Translations under genes and position numbers: made by a program | Notes under the pieces: model-generated | What the model saw: the letters and a program-made list of their open reading frames with translations, nothing else | Databases searched by the model: none | What the model was told of the DNA's origin: nothing | From: an uncultured Prevotella sp. | GTDB taxonomy: Bacteria; Bacteroidota; Bacteroidia; Bacteroidales; Bacteroidaceae | Reading direction: 5' to 3' | Assembly: GCA_900314995.1 (NCBI GenBank) | Contig: OMXK01000007.1 | Coordinates: 1-64,000, forward strand | Length of the DNA stretch: 64,000 nucleotides | Shown here: positions 51,001 through 60,979 of the stretch, piece after piece | Numbering within the stretch: the stretch's first letter is position 1 | Layout of the letters: each line of letters begins with the position of its first letter

Positions 51001-54000
51001 AAGCCTATAAAGTTGCCAATAAGCCTTATCTCCATAGTGCCTTCGTTAATTTCAGACCCAACACGAATGCCAACAATGCGGTAGAAAAAATCTTTGGTGC
51101 CGGAGAGGGATTCTCGGGTGACCGTGACGGCGACAAGTCGCAGGATCATAGTTATGTGCTAATCGACATTCCCGACAATGTGGAGAAATTCGCCAATACC
51201 GAGGTCTTCGGTGCTGGTGCCTATAACGGTCTGGGTATGCGTTATACAGCGGAAGAGACATTAGGTGAAAATCCCATTAATATCAACGAAGCTTCCGCTA
51301 TCATCGACCTGATGCGTGGAAAGATAGGTGCAGCCTATGGTGGCAGTTATGAAGAGGGTGTCACCCGTCGTACGATGGTGAATGTGCCGGTAAAGGAAGG
51401 TAAAAAATCTACCATTAAGATCAACAATATCTTCGGTGGTGCTTATGGTATGAAGATTCTCCCGCCCTGTGATGTCTATGAGGCTAATGTGAACTACCAG
51501 AGTGGCGATGCCCGTGTGAACGGTGCCATCTATGGCGGCAACAACAATGTGCGCCGTACTATCTATGGCAAGGTTAATATATCTGCGCCGGTAATGAAGG
51601 AGAACGGTAAATCTGGCAATGTTTACGGCGCTGGACGTGGACAATTTACATGGTCGGAATACACCGAGGTGAACCTGGAGAGTGGTGCCAATGTGTGGGA
51701 GGTCTATGGTGGTGGAGAGTTGGGTAATGTGCTCAATGCCGAGAGTGTGCAGAAATACCTGCAACTCTATAGCTCTCAGCCTGCAGACATGGTGGCCAAT
51801 GAAGATGATTATTGGGGTAATTCTGATAAATGGGTAGGCGGAACTGTTGGCGGTACGCTGAAGGAAGCATATAGGACTGAATGGCTGGAAGCTTGGAAGG
51901 ATGCATGGACTTTAGGTGATTATTATGATCCTGTTGGAGAATTCACAAGATATGTAGGTAATCGATACACCAACCTCAGCAATCCACTTGTCACGGAGGC
52001 AGATATGGATGATAGGGATCTGAGTGGTTTCTCTAATGATCAGAAAGCAAGAACAGTTAAGAGATATAATACCAACGTTGTTATCAAGGCAGGGGCTACG
52101 GTTGGCAACTATGCCTACGGTGGTGGCTATGGCAGCGCAACCATTCCTTTGACTGGTGGTGTCTATGGCTCTTCCTATATCGCCTTGCTCGGCGGTACTG
52201 TCGCAAAGGATATCTATGCGGCTGGTACTACCGGTAGTGTGTGTGATATCTTTGGTGCCGGCGCACCGGGAGAAAGCAATCCGATGGGCTTTATCGCCAC
52301 CGCCAATGCTTATGTAAAAGGTGGTATCGTACGTAATGTCTATGGTGGCGGCTGGGAAGGTAGCGTAGGATACCATGCTGGCAACATTAATGAACCTACT
52401 ACTGGTGATATTCCTGGTGAAACACATGTCGTCATCGGAATAATGGATGGTACCAGTCTGGCTGATGGTATCCCGGCCATTGGGCGTAATGTTTATGGTG
52501 GAGGTGAAGGTGGCGCTGTATTCGGTACGGCATACACAACCCTTAATAATGGTTACGTCGGCTATAAGTGGACAGCAGAAAGCTACCAGGAGAATATTGT
52601 TGACGAGACATGGAAAGACAAAGATGGCAATTTCATTCCTAATACCAACTTGGAAACGAGCGGTAATGTATTCGGTGGTGGTTATGTCGATAACAGTAGT
52701 GTTGATATTACCAATGTCAAGATCTGTGGCGGTGTTGTTCGTAGCAGCGTCTATGGAGGAGGTGAGATTGCTGCCATCGGTCGTGGCGATGTCTATGGGG
52801 AGAATGAGTCTCAGGCAGGCTCTCTGAAGGGTATCTATAAAGCCGGTCAGACACATGTCTATGTGTACGACGGTTGGGTGAAACGAAATGTCTTCGGTGG
52901 CGGTAAGGGTCTCGATAACCTGGGACGCACAGGCTCACTCCATACCAACGGTTATGTCTTCGGCCAGACAGATGTCAGGATTCATGGTGGTGAGATCGGA
53001 ACCGATGAAGGTGTGGCCCAGGGCTATGGTAACGTGTTCGGTGGCGGTGATATCGGTTTCGTGTACAGTGCCTTCGAATATCCTGATGGTAGTCTGGGCC
53101 TCGGTAAGAAGTCGGGGGCACGTTATGATGACCATGACGAGGGCTACTACTACAAGTCAAAAGGCAACAACTTTACGAATGACAATGGTACTACGCTCAC
53201 AGAAAGTGAAGATAAGTTTATGACGGAGGACAGCCATGTGCTGATAGAGCCGCATTGTAGAGTAACTGCAAGTAATGGTGGAACAGAGGATAATCCTTCG
53301 GCAGCCGTGACCATCAATGGGCATAACTACTTCCATGGTGACTATGTTCCCACTTCTGACCTCAATACATTAAAGGATAAGAACACCTCTTCTGCCATTT
53401 GGGGTTGTCTGGATGTGGATGGTATCATCATTCATAATGCCATCTTTGCCGGTGGTAATGTGTCGTCGGGTAGTGACCAGGTGTATGCCAATGCCACCAC
53501 CTTGTATGGTAATGCCACGGCATCTATTCACGATGTCTATCACCGTGACCTCATCACGGTGGGTACAGGTCATACCGGTGGTCTCTATGGTGATGGTAAC
53601 CTGACCTTCGTTGATGGCTATCGTGGTCTGAACATCACCAACTATGGCACCGACTTTTATCACATCTCTGATGATATAACCCTTGAACAATATGAGAATC
53701 TGACTCCTCGAGAGGCTGCCTATTACGAATTGAAGTACAAGTGTGTACAAGCATGTACTGACAATGAGGAAACGACCTATTCCGTAGGTTCTACCATTGC
53801 CCAGGACGAGCTGATAGCCTTGTTCGCGGGACAAACGGATATTGTCTATGCAGATGGAACCGTCAATGAAGCATACTGGAAAAAGAATGGTGTGGTATCG
53901 AAATATGCAGGCCGCATCATGAACACCATCCAGCGTGCCGACTTCTGTGGCGTCTTTGGAAGTCGTATGGTGATGAAGGGTGCTCAGGACCGTGTGCCAG

Positions 54001-57000
54001 AGATCGTAGACTATACTAACTACACTATCAACCGTGTGCGAGAAGTATCGTTGAACAAAAAGGAATCTATAGCAAACGATACGGAAGCAAAGCACAAGAC
54101 GCACGGCAACTACTTCGGTATTTACAATATTGTGAACTATCTTGGTGCGTTGACCAGTGATGTGAACTTCTACAATGATATACGCATGACAGACAATACC
54201 AATAGTATCTATAAGGCAGATATATCTTTAGATGGATCGACATATGCTTATGGTAATGCAGGTGCTACCTATTATAATTGGAAAAGAGCACATATCAACG
54301 ACCGTACCCGCAACAATGGTACAAGCCATAATCAGGTGGCATTGGCATCAGGTGTCTATTTGGAACTGACAACCGAAGAGAAAACTGGCGACAATCTATG
54401 GACTAAAGAGTGGGGGTATATTACGGGTGTCGTCGAGTTGGATCTGATCAATGTACAGACAGGTGTCGGTGGCGGTTTCGTCTATGCCAAGAATGTGCAT
54501 GGCGTACGTAGCAATTCTGGTAAGACGAACCTTATTTTGACCGACTTGAACCAAGGAGCGGTCACCAACAGAAGTTATATTTATAGCACTGACGATGCTT
54601 CACAGATGGAGTGGCAGAGTTCTGGTAACTTTGTACACGGCGAACAGACGATTATCGACGACTGCTATGATGTGGGTGGTAAGTATAAGGGCACAGATAA
54701 GGTGCCGGCCCACTATTGGTTCATCAAGGGTCAGGTCTATGTCTACGACCAGTATGTGTCGGCCTACACGGGAGCTCCGAATGCTTACAGCGAGACGGTT
54801 AACATCCCGCTGACCATCACAGCTGCCTCTCACGGTACGATGAGACTGTTGAATGTTCAGCCTAACCGCTATGCTTATTATTCTACCTATAATGGTTCAA
54901 CACAGAAGAAACTGGAAGGTGATAATAAAGTGGTTATCAATGATGTGGAGTACCATCTGAATGATCCTATCAGCTATTGGGACTGGAACTTGCTGAGTAA
55001 GTCTACTGAGCGTAACCTGTTTGTTGAAGATACTTATGTTGTCATCGCTGACTGTAAGATAGGTAATAATGCATACGCTGAAGGTACCGTACTGTTGAAG
55101 AGGGATTATGAGGCATTAAAGCCGAATGGTGTTAAGCCTACCAATGTCACTCAGAAGAAGATGGTCGATGGAGTAGAGCAATATGTGCCCGTCGACTTCG
55201 ACTTCGTATTCCGTTCGTCTAACAACCTCAGCCACGATACGGGTTATATCCTGACTTATAACGTGAATAATCCAGATGTTTGGAACAAGTACTACACACA
55301 GAATACACGTACAACAGACGATGATATTGTTAAGATTACCCTTGCTGATTACAAAGAAAAGGATGCCAATGACCAGGCAGCTTATACTGACGGACCTACC
55401 TATAGTCCTATTGCTGACGGTCTGTACGGACAGCGTGATTACAAGGTGAGCGATATCATCACGAAGGAGGTCTATGATACCTACCAGGCTGCCAAAAATG
55501 CTCACTCGTCAGCTATCCCGGCAACGCAGGCGGTATTCGAGCCGGCCTATGTGGTGACCTCTTACTTAGAGACTGTGAATAAGGATGGCACTGAGCAACG
55601 CCTGCAGGAAGGTGCAAGGTTGTGCGAATCAGATTATAAACCGGAAAAATGGACTGTCATGAGCGGCAGTGTGGCAGCGGCTTATGTATGTACAAGCACC
55701 ATCCAGTTGTCGAAGACCGATTTCATCTATAATGGTGAGTTAATGTCTTTGGCACAGAAAAATGCACTGAAGTCGCAGTATGGTGAATTAGCTGCTGACA
55801 TTGAAAATCTTGTGGTTCCTGCCTACTATTGCTCGACCGCAGGTCCTTATGGCGGTAACTATTACGAAAAAACTAAGAACTACCGAGCCCTGGAGGCCTT
55901 TAGCTCTATGTCGGCAGAGGATCGTGAGAAGTTCACCTTCAACTACGATGCCCTCGACCTGCTCATCGATCCCAACTATGGTGGAACGGAAGGTCAGAAG
56001 TATCAGTACGACGGTTATAGCTCTTATAGTGCAGAAAATGCCAGCAAGATGATTTACTCACTCGAGAAGCAGGTGGATTACACGGCCATATATAATGGCA
56101 CGACTGAAACGACTGAAGGTGGGTTGGTGAATGGTAAAGAATATACCCGTAGTGATTATGAGGCATTGCCTAATGAGCAGCGTCACTATGCACCAATCAG
56201 CGTACCGAGAGCCGGCGATTATTATGTGGTGAATACACCTTTCATCATCGGTGAGACGCCTTACTCTGTAGGAACGGTGATAGAGAGCAGTACCTATAGC
56301 AGTCTGAGCGATGATATCAAGAGCAATAATGTGACGAAACTGACATTTACTGATAATCAGGTTGCTGAGGGTGGTAGTACGTACTACTATTGTCGTGAGA
56401 GCTATGATGGCACTGCTACTGTGACTGCCTCTAATGTTTCAGGTGGAGTTTCATATACCTCAGGTACAGTACCAGTAGGTGTGGTTATTGCAGAAAGTAT
56501 CTATACACAATTGCCGAACAAGCAGAAGAACTTCAGTATCCACGGCACGGCTCCGACAGAGACCAGTACGCTCTTTGTATCGCGCACCTCTGATATCTTC
56601 GACTTGTCGAAGGATAAGATCATCACCGTGATTTACGAATATAACTACGAGGAGAGCGATGAGTCTGGCTTGCACATCACACCGGTGAGTGAACGCCATG
56701 TGGTGAACATCCACCTGCAGTTTAAGAGTGGTATTCCTACGGTCGAGGATATTACCAAGCCAAGTGTCGTAATACCGGGAACATCCGTGACGCTGCGCAC
56801 ACCTGATGTAACGCCTGGTGCCTATGAGGTAACTGGTGGTGGATGGGAGATCTTCGAGAATCTAAGTGATGCGGAGAGTCACATGAATGGTGTCGACTAT
56901 TCACCTGCTACTGATCCGCTCTACTGGTATCAGGACGGTTATTACGTGGCCTATTACGCACAGACCTATCTCGGCAGGACCTACTCGAACCATGTACCGC

Positions 57001-59687
57001 TCAGCGTAGCCAACTATCACGACCTGAAGAAGGTGATGGACGATAAAAAGTATCATCTCCATGTGGACTATGACCTGAAGAGGATGAAGCGGAAGAGTAA
57101 GATTTATATCAACGACTATACCAGCAGTTCGCAGAATGGTCTCGACCTGCTGAAGGACTTCTACAACCTGAGTGTAGGTACATCATTAGATGGACATACT
57201 TCGCTTGATAGTCATGTCAGGGGCTGTAACGATCTGGAGTTTATCCTCCATAGCGACATCGACCACAGTGCTGCATGGACGTCTCTCGGCAACACAGTAT
57301 GCTTCGCTGGTAATTTCCATGGCGATGGCCATACCATCAGCGGATTGAACAACTCATTGTTCGACAAGCTCTGTGGCAATGTCTATAACCTCGGCGTCAC
57401 GGGTTCGTTCACCGGAGCAGGTATAGCCGAGACGGGTGATGGTTATGTGGAGAACTGTTGGATTAAGACCACGGGCACACCAGTGTCGGGTACAGGCCAT
57501 TATGCTGTGTTTGGTAACCCATCACGCTCAGGTGAAAGCAATTTGGTACAGGTGGTCAACAGCTATTATCCTGCAAGCAATAACTACACTGTTCCTACTG
57601 GTGAAGCCCTCAAACATGGTAAGCCTATCCAGATGGCTGATAAGGCATTCTATAATGGTGAGGTGGCTTACGATCTGAACGGCTTCTACCTCTATAAGCG
57701 TTATTGCGACCAGAAGGTAAGTTCTGGAAATGATTATCTGTGCAACTATATAAAGAGTGATGGTACCATGGAACTGCTGACGAAGCACTATGGTACCTAT
57801 GACAATAACACCGCTCTTCTCTGTTCTGCTGGATACGTTGAATCTCGATACGAAGATGGTGACTTCCGCTATGCCGATGGTAGTATACCTACCACAGAGG
57901 AGAAACGGTCATATACCGTGACAGATACAAATAGTAATGAGGTGACGAGGTATGCTCCGATTTGGCCAGATGACTATATATTCTTCGGACAGTCGCTGAC
58001 GTTTGACTATTACGGTGCACACCAGAGTCATCCATCGACCATCAATAGGAGCGAAGGACGCCTCATGACGGGTACTGGCAGTAACCACGTGCATCGTGCC
58101 CCGGCATATTTCGGTTCGAAGACCATGGGCGTGGTTCACTTCAATCCGGAAGTTACGTTGGCAGCCTATTCAAAGCCGCTTACTGAGACGAGTACCGATG
58201 TGAAGGAAGCCTATCCTGGCATGACAGCCATCGACTTTGCTGGTCATGGTGATACAGAGTATAAGTTAGGACTCAATGGAGACTTCTTCTATCAGCCTCT
58301 GCTTGACGATGATGGCTTATACAGCATTGTGAATGCCGATGTGACACACAATCTGTTGGTCTATGCACCGACTGAGGCGGCGAACAAGAAGACTTACGAC
58401 GTGTTGAATACTTACTTTGTTGAGCCTAAATATAGCGGTTATGCTCTCAATGACGGTTACGGCAGTGTGGCAGTTGCACCTTCAGCCGTCTTCGGTCACC
58501 TCGTGCAGAATGACCTCAAGACCACCGCTGACCATCTGCTTGTCGACAAGCACGACTTCAACTGTCCGATCTCATACACCATGGGTGATGGTTATCGGAT
58601 GTGGTACCAGCGCACGCCGGATAAGTTTGTCAACATCGAGTCTGGCAACACCAAGGGTTGGGACAATATAAGTCTGCCGTTCGTGGTTAGTAACGTAACT
58701 ACTCAGCAGAAGGGTGAGATTACCCACTTCTATACAGGCAGCACCACTGGCCACGAGTACTGGCTCCGCAAGTTTGCCGGTAATTTCCGTGAGACGAGCA
58801 CATCGGGTGTTTACGCTGCCGACTTTAATCTGTTGAATCCTACAGATTCTAATGAGCCTGATCCTTATGTACAAAAGGAATATACAAATCAATTCCTGTG
58901 GGATTACTATTATTCCAAGAATCCTAACGGTAATGGTTATGGTGACGATAGAAACGGTGAGGATTATAAGCAGTATTATAACGAGAGCCATACTTATACC
59001 AACTATCCGTTGGAGCAGGCGGGCAGGGCTTATCTGATCGGCTTCCCAGGTGCTTCTTATTATGAGTTCGACCTGAGTGGTGAATGGACGGCTTCTAACA
59101 CGGCATCACCTGCTCCTGCCAAGCTCGATAAGCAGACCATCACCTTCGCTTCCAGTCCGGCAGTGACGATAGCCGTCAGTGACACCGAACTCAGTTCGGG
59201 TAAGACGGTGAAAGATGGTTACGAGTATATACCTAATTATATCAGTAAGAAGTTCACCAACGCAGGTGATTGTTACATCCTGGCTGACGATGGTGCCAGC
59301 TATGTGAAGAATAAGGCCGACGACATAGTCAGTGCCTTCCGCCCATACATCGTCAAGAATACAGCCTCTCCGGCTCGAGGCAAGGAGACTCCGAATGTTG
59401 AGCAGGTTGTATTTGGCATGGATCATGATACAGACTTCCTCCCGCACAACGAGATTACCGACCGTCTGGACGGCACGTTGAATATCTATGCGAAGAAGGG
59501 TAAGATCGTTGTGGAGTCATCGCTGCGCTACACAGTCGATGTCAGCATCTATACACCGGCAGGTATAGCCATGTATAAGTTCCCGGTGAAGGCTGGTGAG
59601 ACGGTAGAACAGCGTATTAACAGTAAGGGTGTTTACATCGTCCACTCCGATGATGGACAGCACATGAAGAAAGTGATAGTAAGGTAA
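48030..59687 (+). CDS. Giant secreted repeat protein, predicted adhesin, 3885 residues
   Basis: Signal peptide (core LLLSLLLLIGMQAQAQ). Residues 35-1860 are dominated by repeats such as NVYGGGNEGDVGG, YVYGGNDISG, NVFGGGFGA and VYGGGEIAAIG, spaced irregularly with strand-turn texture, consistent with a beta-solenoid. Residues about 1880-2840 hold at least eight degenerate modules of type YVV...Y..GTVI...Y..L. About 3098-3148 is a GLUG-like segment (GDGHTISGLNNSLFDKLCGN). The last 80 residues (LNIYAKKGKIVVESSLRYTV to GVYIVHSDDGQHMKKVIVR) look like a T9SS type A sorting domain. It sits 3 bp after a fimbrillin gene. GTG 48030 or ATG 48039 may start it. The function is unknown; adhesion is inferred. 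Confidence 0.85.
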   Translation: MKKMNIIRTYHPLVPNGLQQLLLSLLLLIGMQAQAQIKIGGNVYGGGNEGDVGGNTAVTLYAGDLNKVFGGARMADIDGRSFVHLDGEHASDYILINYVYGGNDISGTIGKMTDTNASVATMPGELTKAAENGISNKWDAYVRISTKTTTTGEGENTKVVEAEGAQKIYIGQLFAGGNGAYEYTGDLEGKGAPDLKRTYLEILGGSIVYAFGGGNNATVSEKTVIHVENPSKVVSSIKVGDTELLSPERIAEMGYNPGFTYPTSDAFQIGSFFGGNNVAAMAIRPTWNLKSGKIRNLYSGGNEGDMTSTEGLLVEIPTASTLKVDNLYGGCRKADVIPGGDKSSPAQVHNLENYFFPEGFSARVLIRGGDVNNVYGGNDISGKVYGGNAVGVYASIRGDIYGGGNGSYPYSDKSELKDDPTYRDLYYDKGTSSVDALNAFRPNAEQVSIRVAGTSASQPTVIHGSIYLGGNSATLSTTKTDPIVELKIGSHVIAENVFLGNNGANMVNSDEGGVLRILKDVNSMNLKDDATVFAKYMDGCAMTLMPRVEFDNTANNDPATYIPYSSYIGSFYCGGNVGSMKISGKTSIDFTHPVIIYNKVVGGCNNANVSASDYNAEYLGGLLEDPASAPEGTVGDKLELNFAGLKIQPMRWNTEQTALEWNTVSASTGEEIDPVTDNTVAFNATDLDRRLKGGNIYGGCYNSGHVNGNVVININETLVERDKIFDIASDEGETLYENVERESYQITKRNTGVILSQQGMDVLGSALNVFGGGFGAPSEIWGSTTINLNKGYAFQVFGGGEMGAIGKKDNEGQYVYDQKYSTYINLNGDASLPGVARGASGDSPDMAECEFIYGGAFEGLIAGDTHINLGNGRIFNSFAGSCNADILGHTETYVGRKKKSDGTYEDGSGFPWIRDHIYGGNDLGGKILATNSLDFNDRIRDEVKTMVAETHPVSSYMEYNQGRVRNILGGCFGDYDYSLPEYSVKESDEDEAYKVANKPYLHSAFVNFRPNTNANNAVEKIFGAGEGFSGDRDGDKSQDHSYVLIDIPDNVEKFANTEVFGAGAYNGLGMRYTAEETLGENPININEASAIIDLMRGKIGAAYGGSYEEGVTRRTMVNVPVKEGKKSTIKINNIFGGAYGMKILPPCDVYEANVNYQSGDARVNGAIYGGNNNVRRTIYGKVNISAPVMKENGKSGNVYGAGRGQFTWSEYTEVNLESGANVWEVYGGGELGNVLNAESVQKYLQLYSSQPADMVANEDDYWGNSDKWVGGTVGGTLKEAYRTEWLEAWKDAWTLGDYYDPVGEFTRYVGNRYTNLSNPLVTEADMDDRDLSGFSNDQKARTVKRYNTNVVIKAGATVGNYAYGGGYGSATIPLTGGVYGSSYIALLGGTVAKDIYAAGTTGSVCDIFGAGAPGESNPMGFIATANAYVKGGIVRNVYGGGWEGSVGYHAGNINEPTTGDIPGETHVVIGIMDGTSLADGIPAIGRNVYGGGEGGAVFGTAYTTLNNGYVGYKWTAESYQENIVDETWKDKDGNFIPNTNLETSGNVFGGGYVDNSSVDITNVKICGGVVRSSVYGGGEIAAIGRGDVYGENESQAGSLKGIYKAGQTHVYVYDGWVKRNVFGGGKGLDNLGRTGSLHTNGYVFGQTDVRIHGGEIGTDEGVAQGYGNVFGGGDIGFVYSAFEYPDGSLGLGKKSGARYDDHDEGYYYKSKGNNFTNDNGTTLTESEDKFMTEDSHVLIEPHCRVTASNGGTEDNPSAAVTINGHNYFHGDYVPTSDLNTLKDKNTSSAIWGCLDVDGIIIHNAIFAGGNVSSGSDQVYANATTLYGNATASIHDVYHRDLITVGTGHTGGLYGDGNLTFVDGYRGLNITNYGTDFYHISDDITLEQYENLTPREAAYYELKYKCVQACTDNEETTYSVGSTIAQDELIALFAGQTDIVYADGTVNEAYWKKNGVVSKYAGRIMNTIQRADFCGVFGSRMVMKGAQDRVPEIVDYTNYTINRVREVSLNKKESIANDTEAKHKTHGNYFGIYNIVNYLGALTSDVNFYNDIRMTDNTNSIYKADISLDGSTYAYGNAGATYYNWKRAHINDRTRNNGTSHNQVALASGVYLELTTEEKTGDNLWTKEWGYITGVVELDLINVQTGVGGGFVYAKNVHGVRSNSGKTNLILTDLNQGAVTNRSYIYSTDDASQMEWQSSGNFVHGEQTIIDDCYDVGGKYKGTDKVPAHYWFIKGQVYVYDQYVSAYTGAPNAYSETVNIPLTITAASHGTMRLLNVQPNRYAYYSTYNGSTQKKLEGDNKVVINDVEYHLNDPISYWDWNLLSKSTERNLFVEDTYVVIADCKIGNNAYAEGTVLLKRDYEALKPNGVKPTNVTQKKMVDGVEQYVPVDFDFVFRSSNNLSHDTGYILTYNVNNPDVWNKYYTQNTRTTDDDIVKITLADYKEKDANDQAAYTDGPTYSPIADGLYGQRDYKVSDIITKEVYDTYQAAKNAHSSAIPATQAVFEPAYVVTSYLETVNKDGTEQRLQEGARLCESDYKPEKWTVMSGSVAAAYVCTSTIQLSKTDFIYNGELMSLAQKNALKSQYGELAADIENLVVPAYYCSTAGPYGGNYYEKTKNYRALEAFSSMSAEDREKFTFNYDALDLLIDPNYGGTEGQKYQYDGYSSYSAENASKMIYSLEKQVDYTAIYNGTTETTEGGLVNGKEYTRSDYEALPNEQRHYAPISVPRAGDYYVVNTPFIIGETPYSVGTVIESSTYSSLSDDIKSNNVTKLTFTDNQVAEGGSTYYYCRESYDGTATVTASNVSGGVSYTSGTVPVGVVIAESIYTQLPNKQKNFSIHGTAPTETSTLFVSRTSDIFDLSKDKIITVIYEYNYEESDESGLHITPVSERHVVNIHLQFKSGIPTVEDITKPSVVIPGTSVTLRTPDVTPGAYEVTGGGWEIFENLSDAESHMNGVDYSPATDPLYWYQDGYYVAYYAQTYLGRTYSNHVPLSVANYHDLKKVMDDKKYHLHVDYDLKRMKRKSKIYINDYTSSSQNGLDLLKDFYNLSVGTSLDGHTSLDSHVRGCNDLEFILHSDIDHSAAWTSLGNTVCFAGNFHGDGHTISGLNNSLFDKLCGNVYNLGVTGSFTGAGIAETGDGYVENCWIKTTGTPVSGTGHYAVFGNPSRSGESNLVQVVNSYYPASNNYTVPTGEALKHGKPIQMADKAFYNGEVAYDLNGFYLYKRYCDQKVSSGNDYLCNYIKSDGTMELLTKHYGTYDNNTALLCSAGYVESRYEDGDFRYADGSIPTTEEKRSYTVTDTNSNEVTRYAPIWPDDYIFFGQSLTFDYYGAHQSHPSTINRSEGRLMTGTGSNHVHRAPAYFGSKTMGVVHFNPEVTLAAYSKPLTETSTDVKEAYPGMTAIDFAGHGDTEYKLGLNGDFFYQPLLDDDGLYSIVNADVTHNLLVYAPTEAANKKTYDVLNTYFVEPKYSGYALNDGYGSVAVAPSAVFGHLVQNDLKTTADHLLVDKHDFNCPISYTMGDGYRMWYQRTPDKFVNIESGNTKGWDNISLPFVVSNVTTQQKGEITHFYTGSTTGHEYWLRKFAGNFRETSTSGVYAADFNLLNPTDSNEPDPYVQKEYTNQFLWDYYYSKNPNGNGYGDDRNGEDYKQYYNESHTYTNYPLEQAGRAYLIGFPGASYYEFDLSGEWTASNTASPAPAKLDKQTITFASSPAVTIAVSDTELSSGKTVKDGYEYIPNYISKKFTNAGDCYILADDGASYVKNKADDIVSAFRPYIVKNTASPARGKETPNVEQVVFGMDHDTDFLPHNEITDRLDGTLNIYAKKGKIVVESSLRYTVDVSIYTPAGIAMYKFPVKAGETVEQRINSKGVYIVHSDDGQHMKKVIVR

Positions 59688-59716
59688 AAAAGGTAAAAAT
59701 TAAAATAGATACGATT

Positions 59717-60943
59717 ATGAGAAAGGTAATGAAACGAATGATGACGATAGCCCTACTGGCGATGCTCAGCCTGGCGGTGTCGGCTCAGGAGGTGCGTAGC
59801 GTCTCGCTCATCGTCGATGAGTACGAAGGCGGTACCATTACTAAGACTGGTCAAACCGTGTCAAAGGAAGATCCCAGCAAGGTGGTGGTTACCATCAGTG
59901 TGGAGCCTGCTGCTGGCTATCAGATTAGCAAGGACGATATCAGTTTATGGGCTGTGCTCCCCCTCCCGGGAGTACCCGAAAACGGTACGCGTGGCCCCGA
60001 GGTGAGCTGTGAACTGATAATCGACGGTGACGATCCAAAAGATCTTACCGAAGCCCGTGAATATCAGGTGACGATCGATCCTGCCCTTGACATCTGGGTC
60101 GAGGAGGCTGGTTTCCAGAAAGTCGAGGAACCCGCGCCGATGTGGACGTTGGAGGATGGTGTGCTCACCATCTCTGGTGAGATAGATCTTAAGGCGGGAT
60201 TACCTTGGGATGCCAAAGACGTGACAAGCGTGGTTATCGCGTATGATGAGGATGTGCTGGATCTGGCAGCACTAGGTATCACAAAAGATATGTCTGTCGA
60301 TGTGCCGGGCAATCTGCTCAATGCTTATCTGTTGAGCTTCGAAGATTATAAGATCGACAGCGAGGACAAAACAGAGATCGAGGGCTTCTCGTTCGGTGAA
60401 AACAATGCCTACGACACGTTCGTGGCTACGACAGACATCATAGTACCCTCTGTGTTGAAGGCATACGTGATTACGAACATCACCGAGAAGGGACTTGAAA
60501 TCAAGGAGGTCACCAGCATCGCCAAGGGTGAACCCGTCTTGCTGTTTGCCGAAGAGAAATTCAAGGAGATAGAGAAGTTCTATACGGTGACGACCGATCC
60601 CGTAGAGGCAGGCTCGAACTTGCTGAAGGTGGCTCCTGATGGCGGCAAGAAAGTAACCATCGGCCAGGTGTATATGTTATACAACGACGTGTTCTACTAC
60701 ACCCAGGCAGGAACGATCCCGGCAGGCAGCGTCTATCTGACGAAACCTGAACAGTCACGTACTCGCGGCTTCTATTCCCTGGGTGGTGATGACGATACCA
60801 CAGCGATCTACAGCGCTTCGCTAAATGATAACGGAGGAATGATAAATGAGAAATGGTACGACCTCCAAGGCCGTCGTTACGACACCATCCCCACCCGCAA
60901 GGGCATCTATATCAAGGATGGTAAAAAGATGATCATTAAATAA
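59717..60943 (+). CDS. Secreted protein with N-terminal domain shared with the next gene
   Basis: 408 residues. Signal peptide (core MTIALLAMLSLAVSAQ), then a domain of about 110 residues: VDEYEGGTITKTGQ, VVVTISVEPAAGYQISKDDI and IDPALDIWVEEAGFQ. A middle part has EDGVLTISGEIDLKAGLPWD, and from about 200 a segment resembling surface-protein repeats (VVPSVLKAYVITNI, GEPVLLFAEE). The C-terminus WYDLQGRRYDTIPTRKGIYI then KDGKKMIIK is a short T9SS-like signal frequent in Prevotella. 29 bp after the giant gene, same operon. No enzyme motif. Confidence 0.75.
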   Translation: MRKVMKRMMTIALLAMLSLAVSAQEVRSVSLIVDEYEGGTITKTGQTVSKEDPSKVVVTISVEPAAGYQISKDDISLWAVLPLPGVPENGTRGPEVSCELIIDGDDPKDLTEAREYQVTIDPALDIWVEEAGFQKVEEPAPMWTLEDGVLTISGEIDLKAGLPWDAKDVTSVVIAYDEDVLDLAALGITKDMSVDVPGNLLNAYLLSFEDYKIDSEDKTEIEGFSFGENNAYDTFVATTDIIVPSVLKAYVITNITEKGLEIKEVTSIAKGEPVLLFAEEKFKEIEKFYTVTTDPVEAGSNLLKVAPDGGKKVTIGQVYMLYNDVFYYTQAGTIPAGSVYLTKPEQSRTRGFYSLGGDDDTTAIYSASLNDNGGMINEKWYDLQGRRYDTIPTRKGIYIKDGKKMIIK

Positions 60944-60979
60944 TTGTTATTATCGTAGTATAGTTTTTCTATAGAAGAC

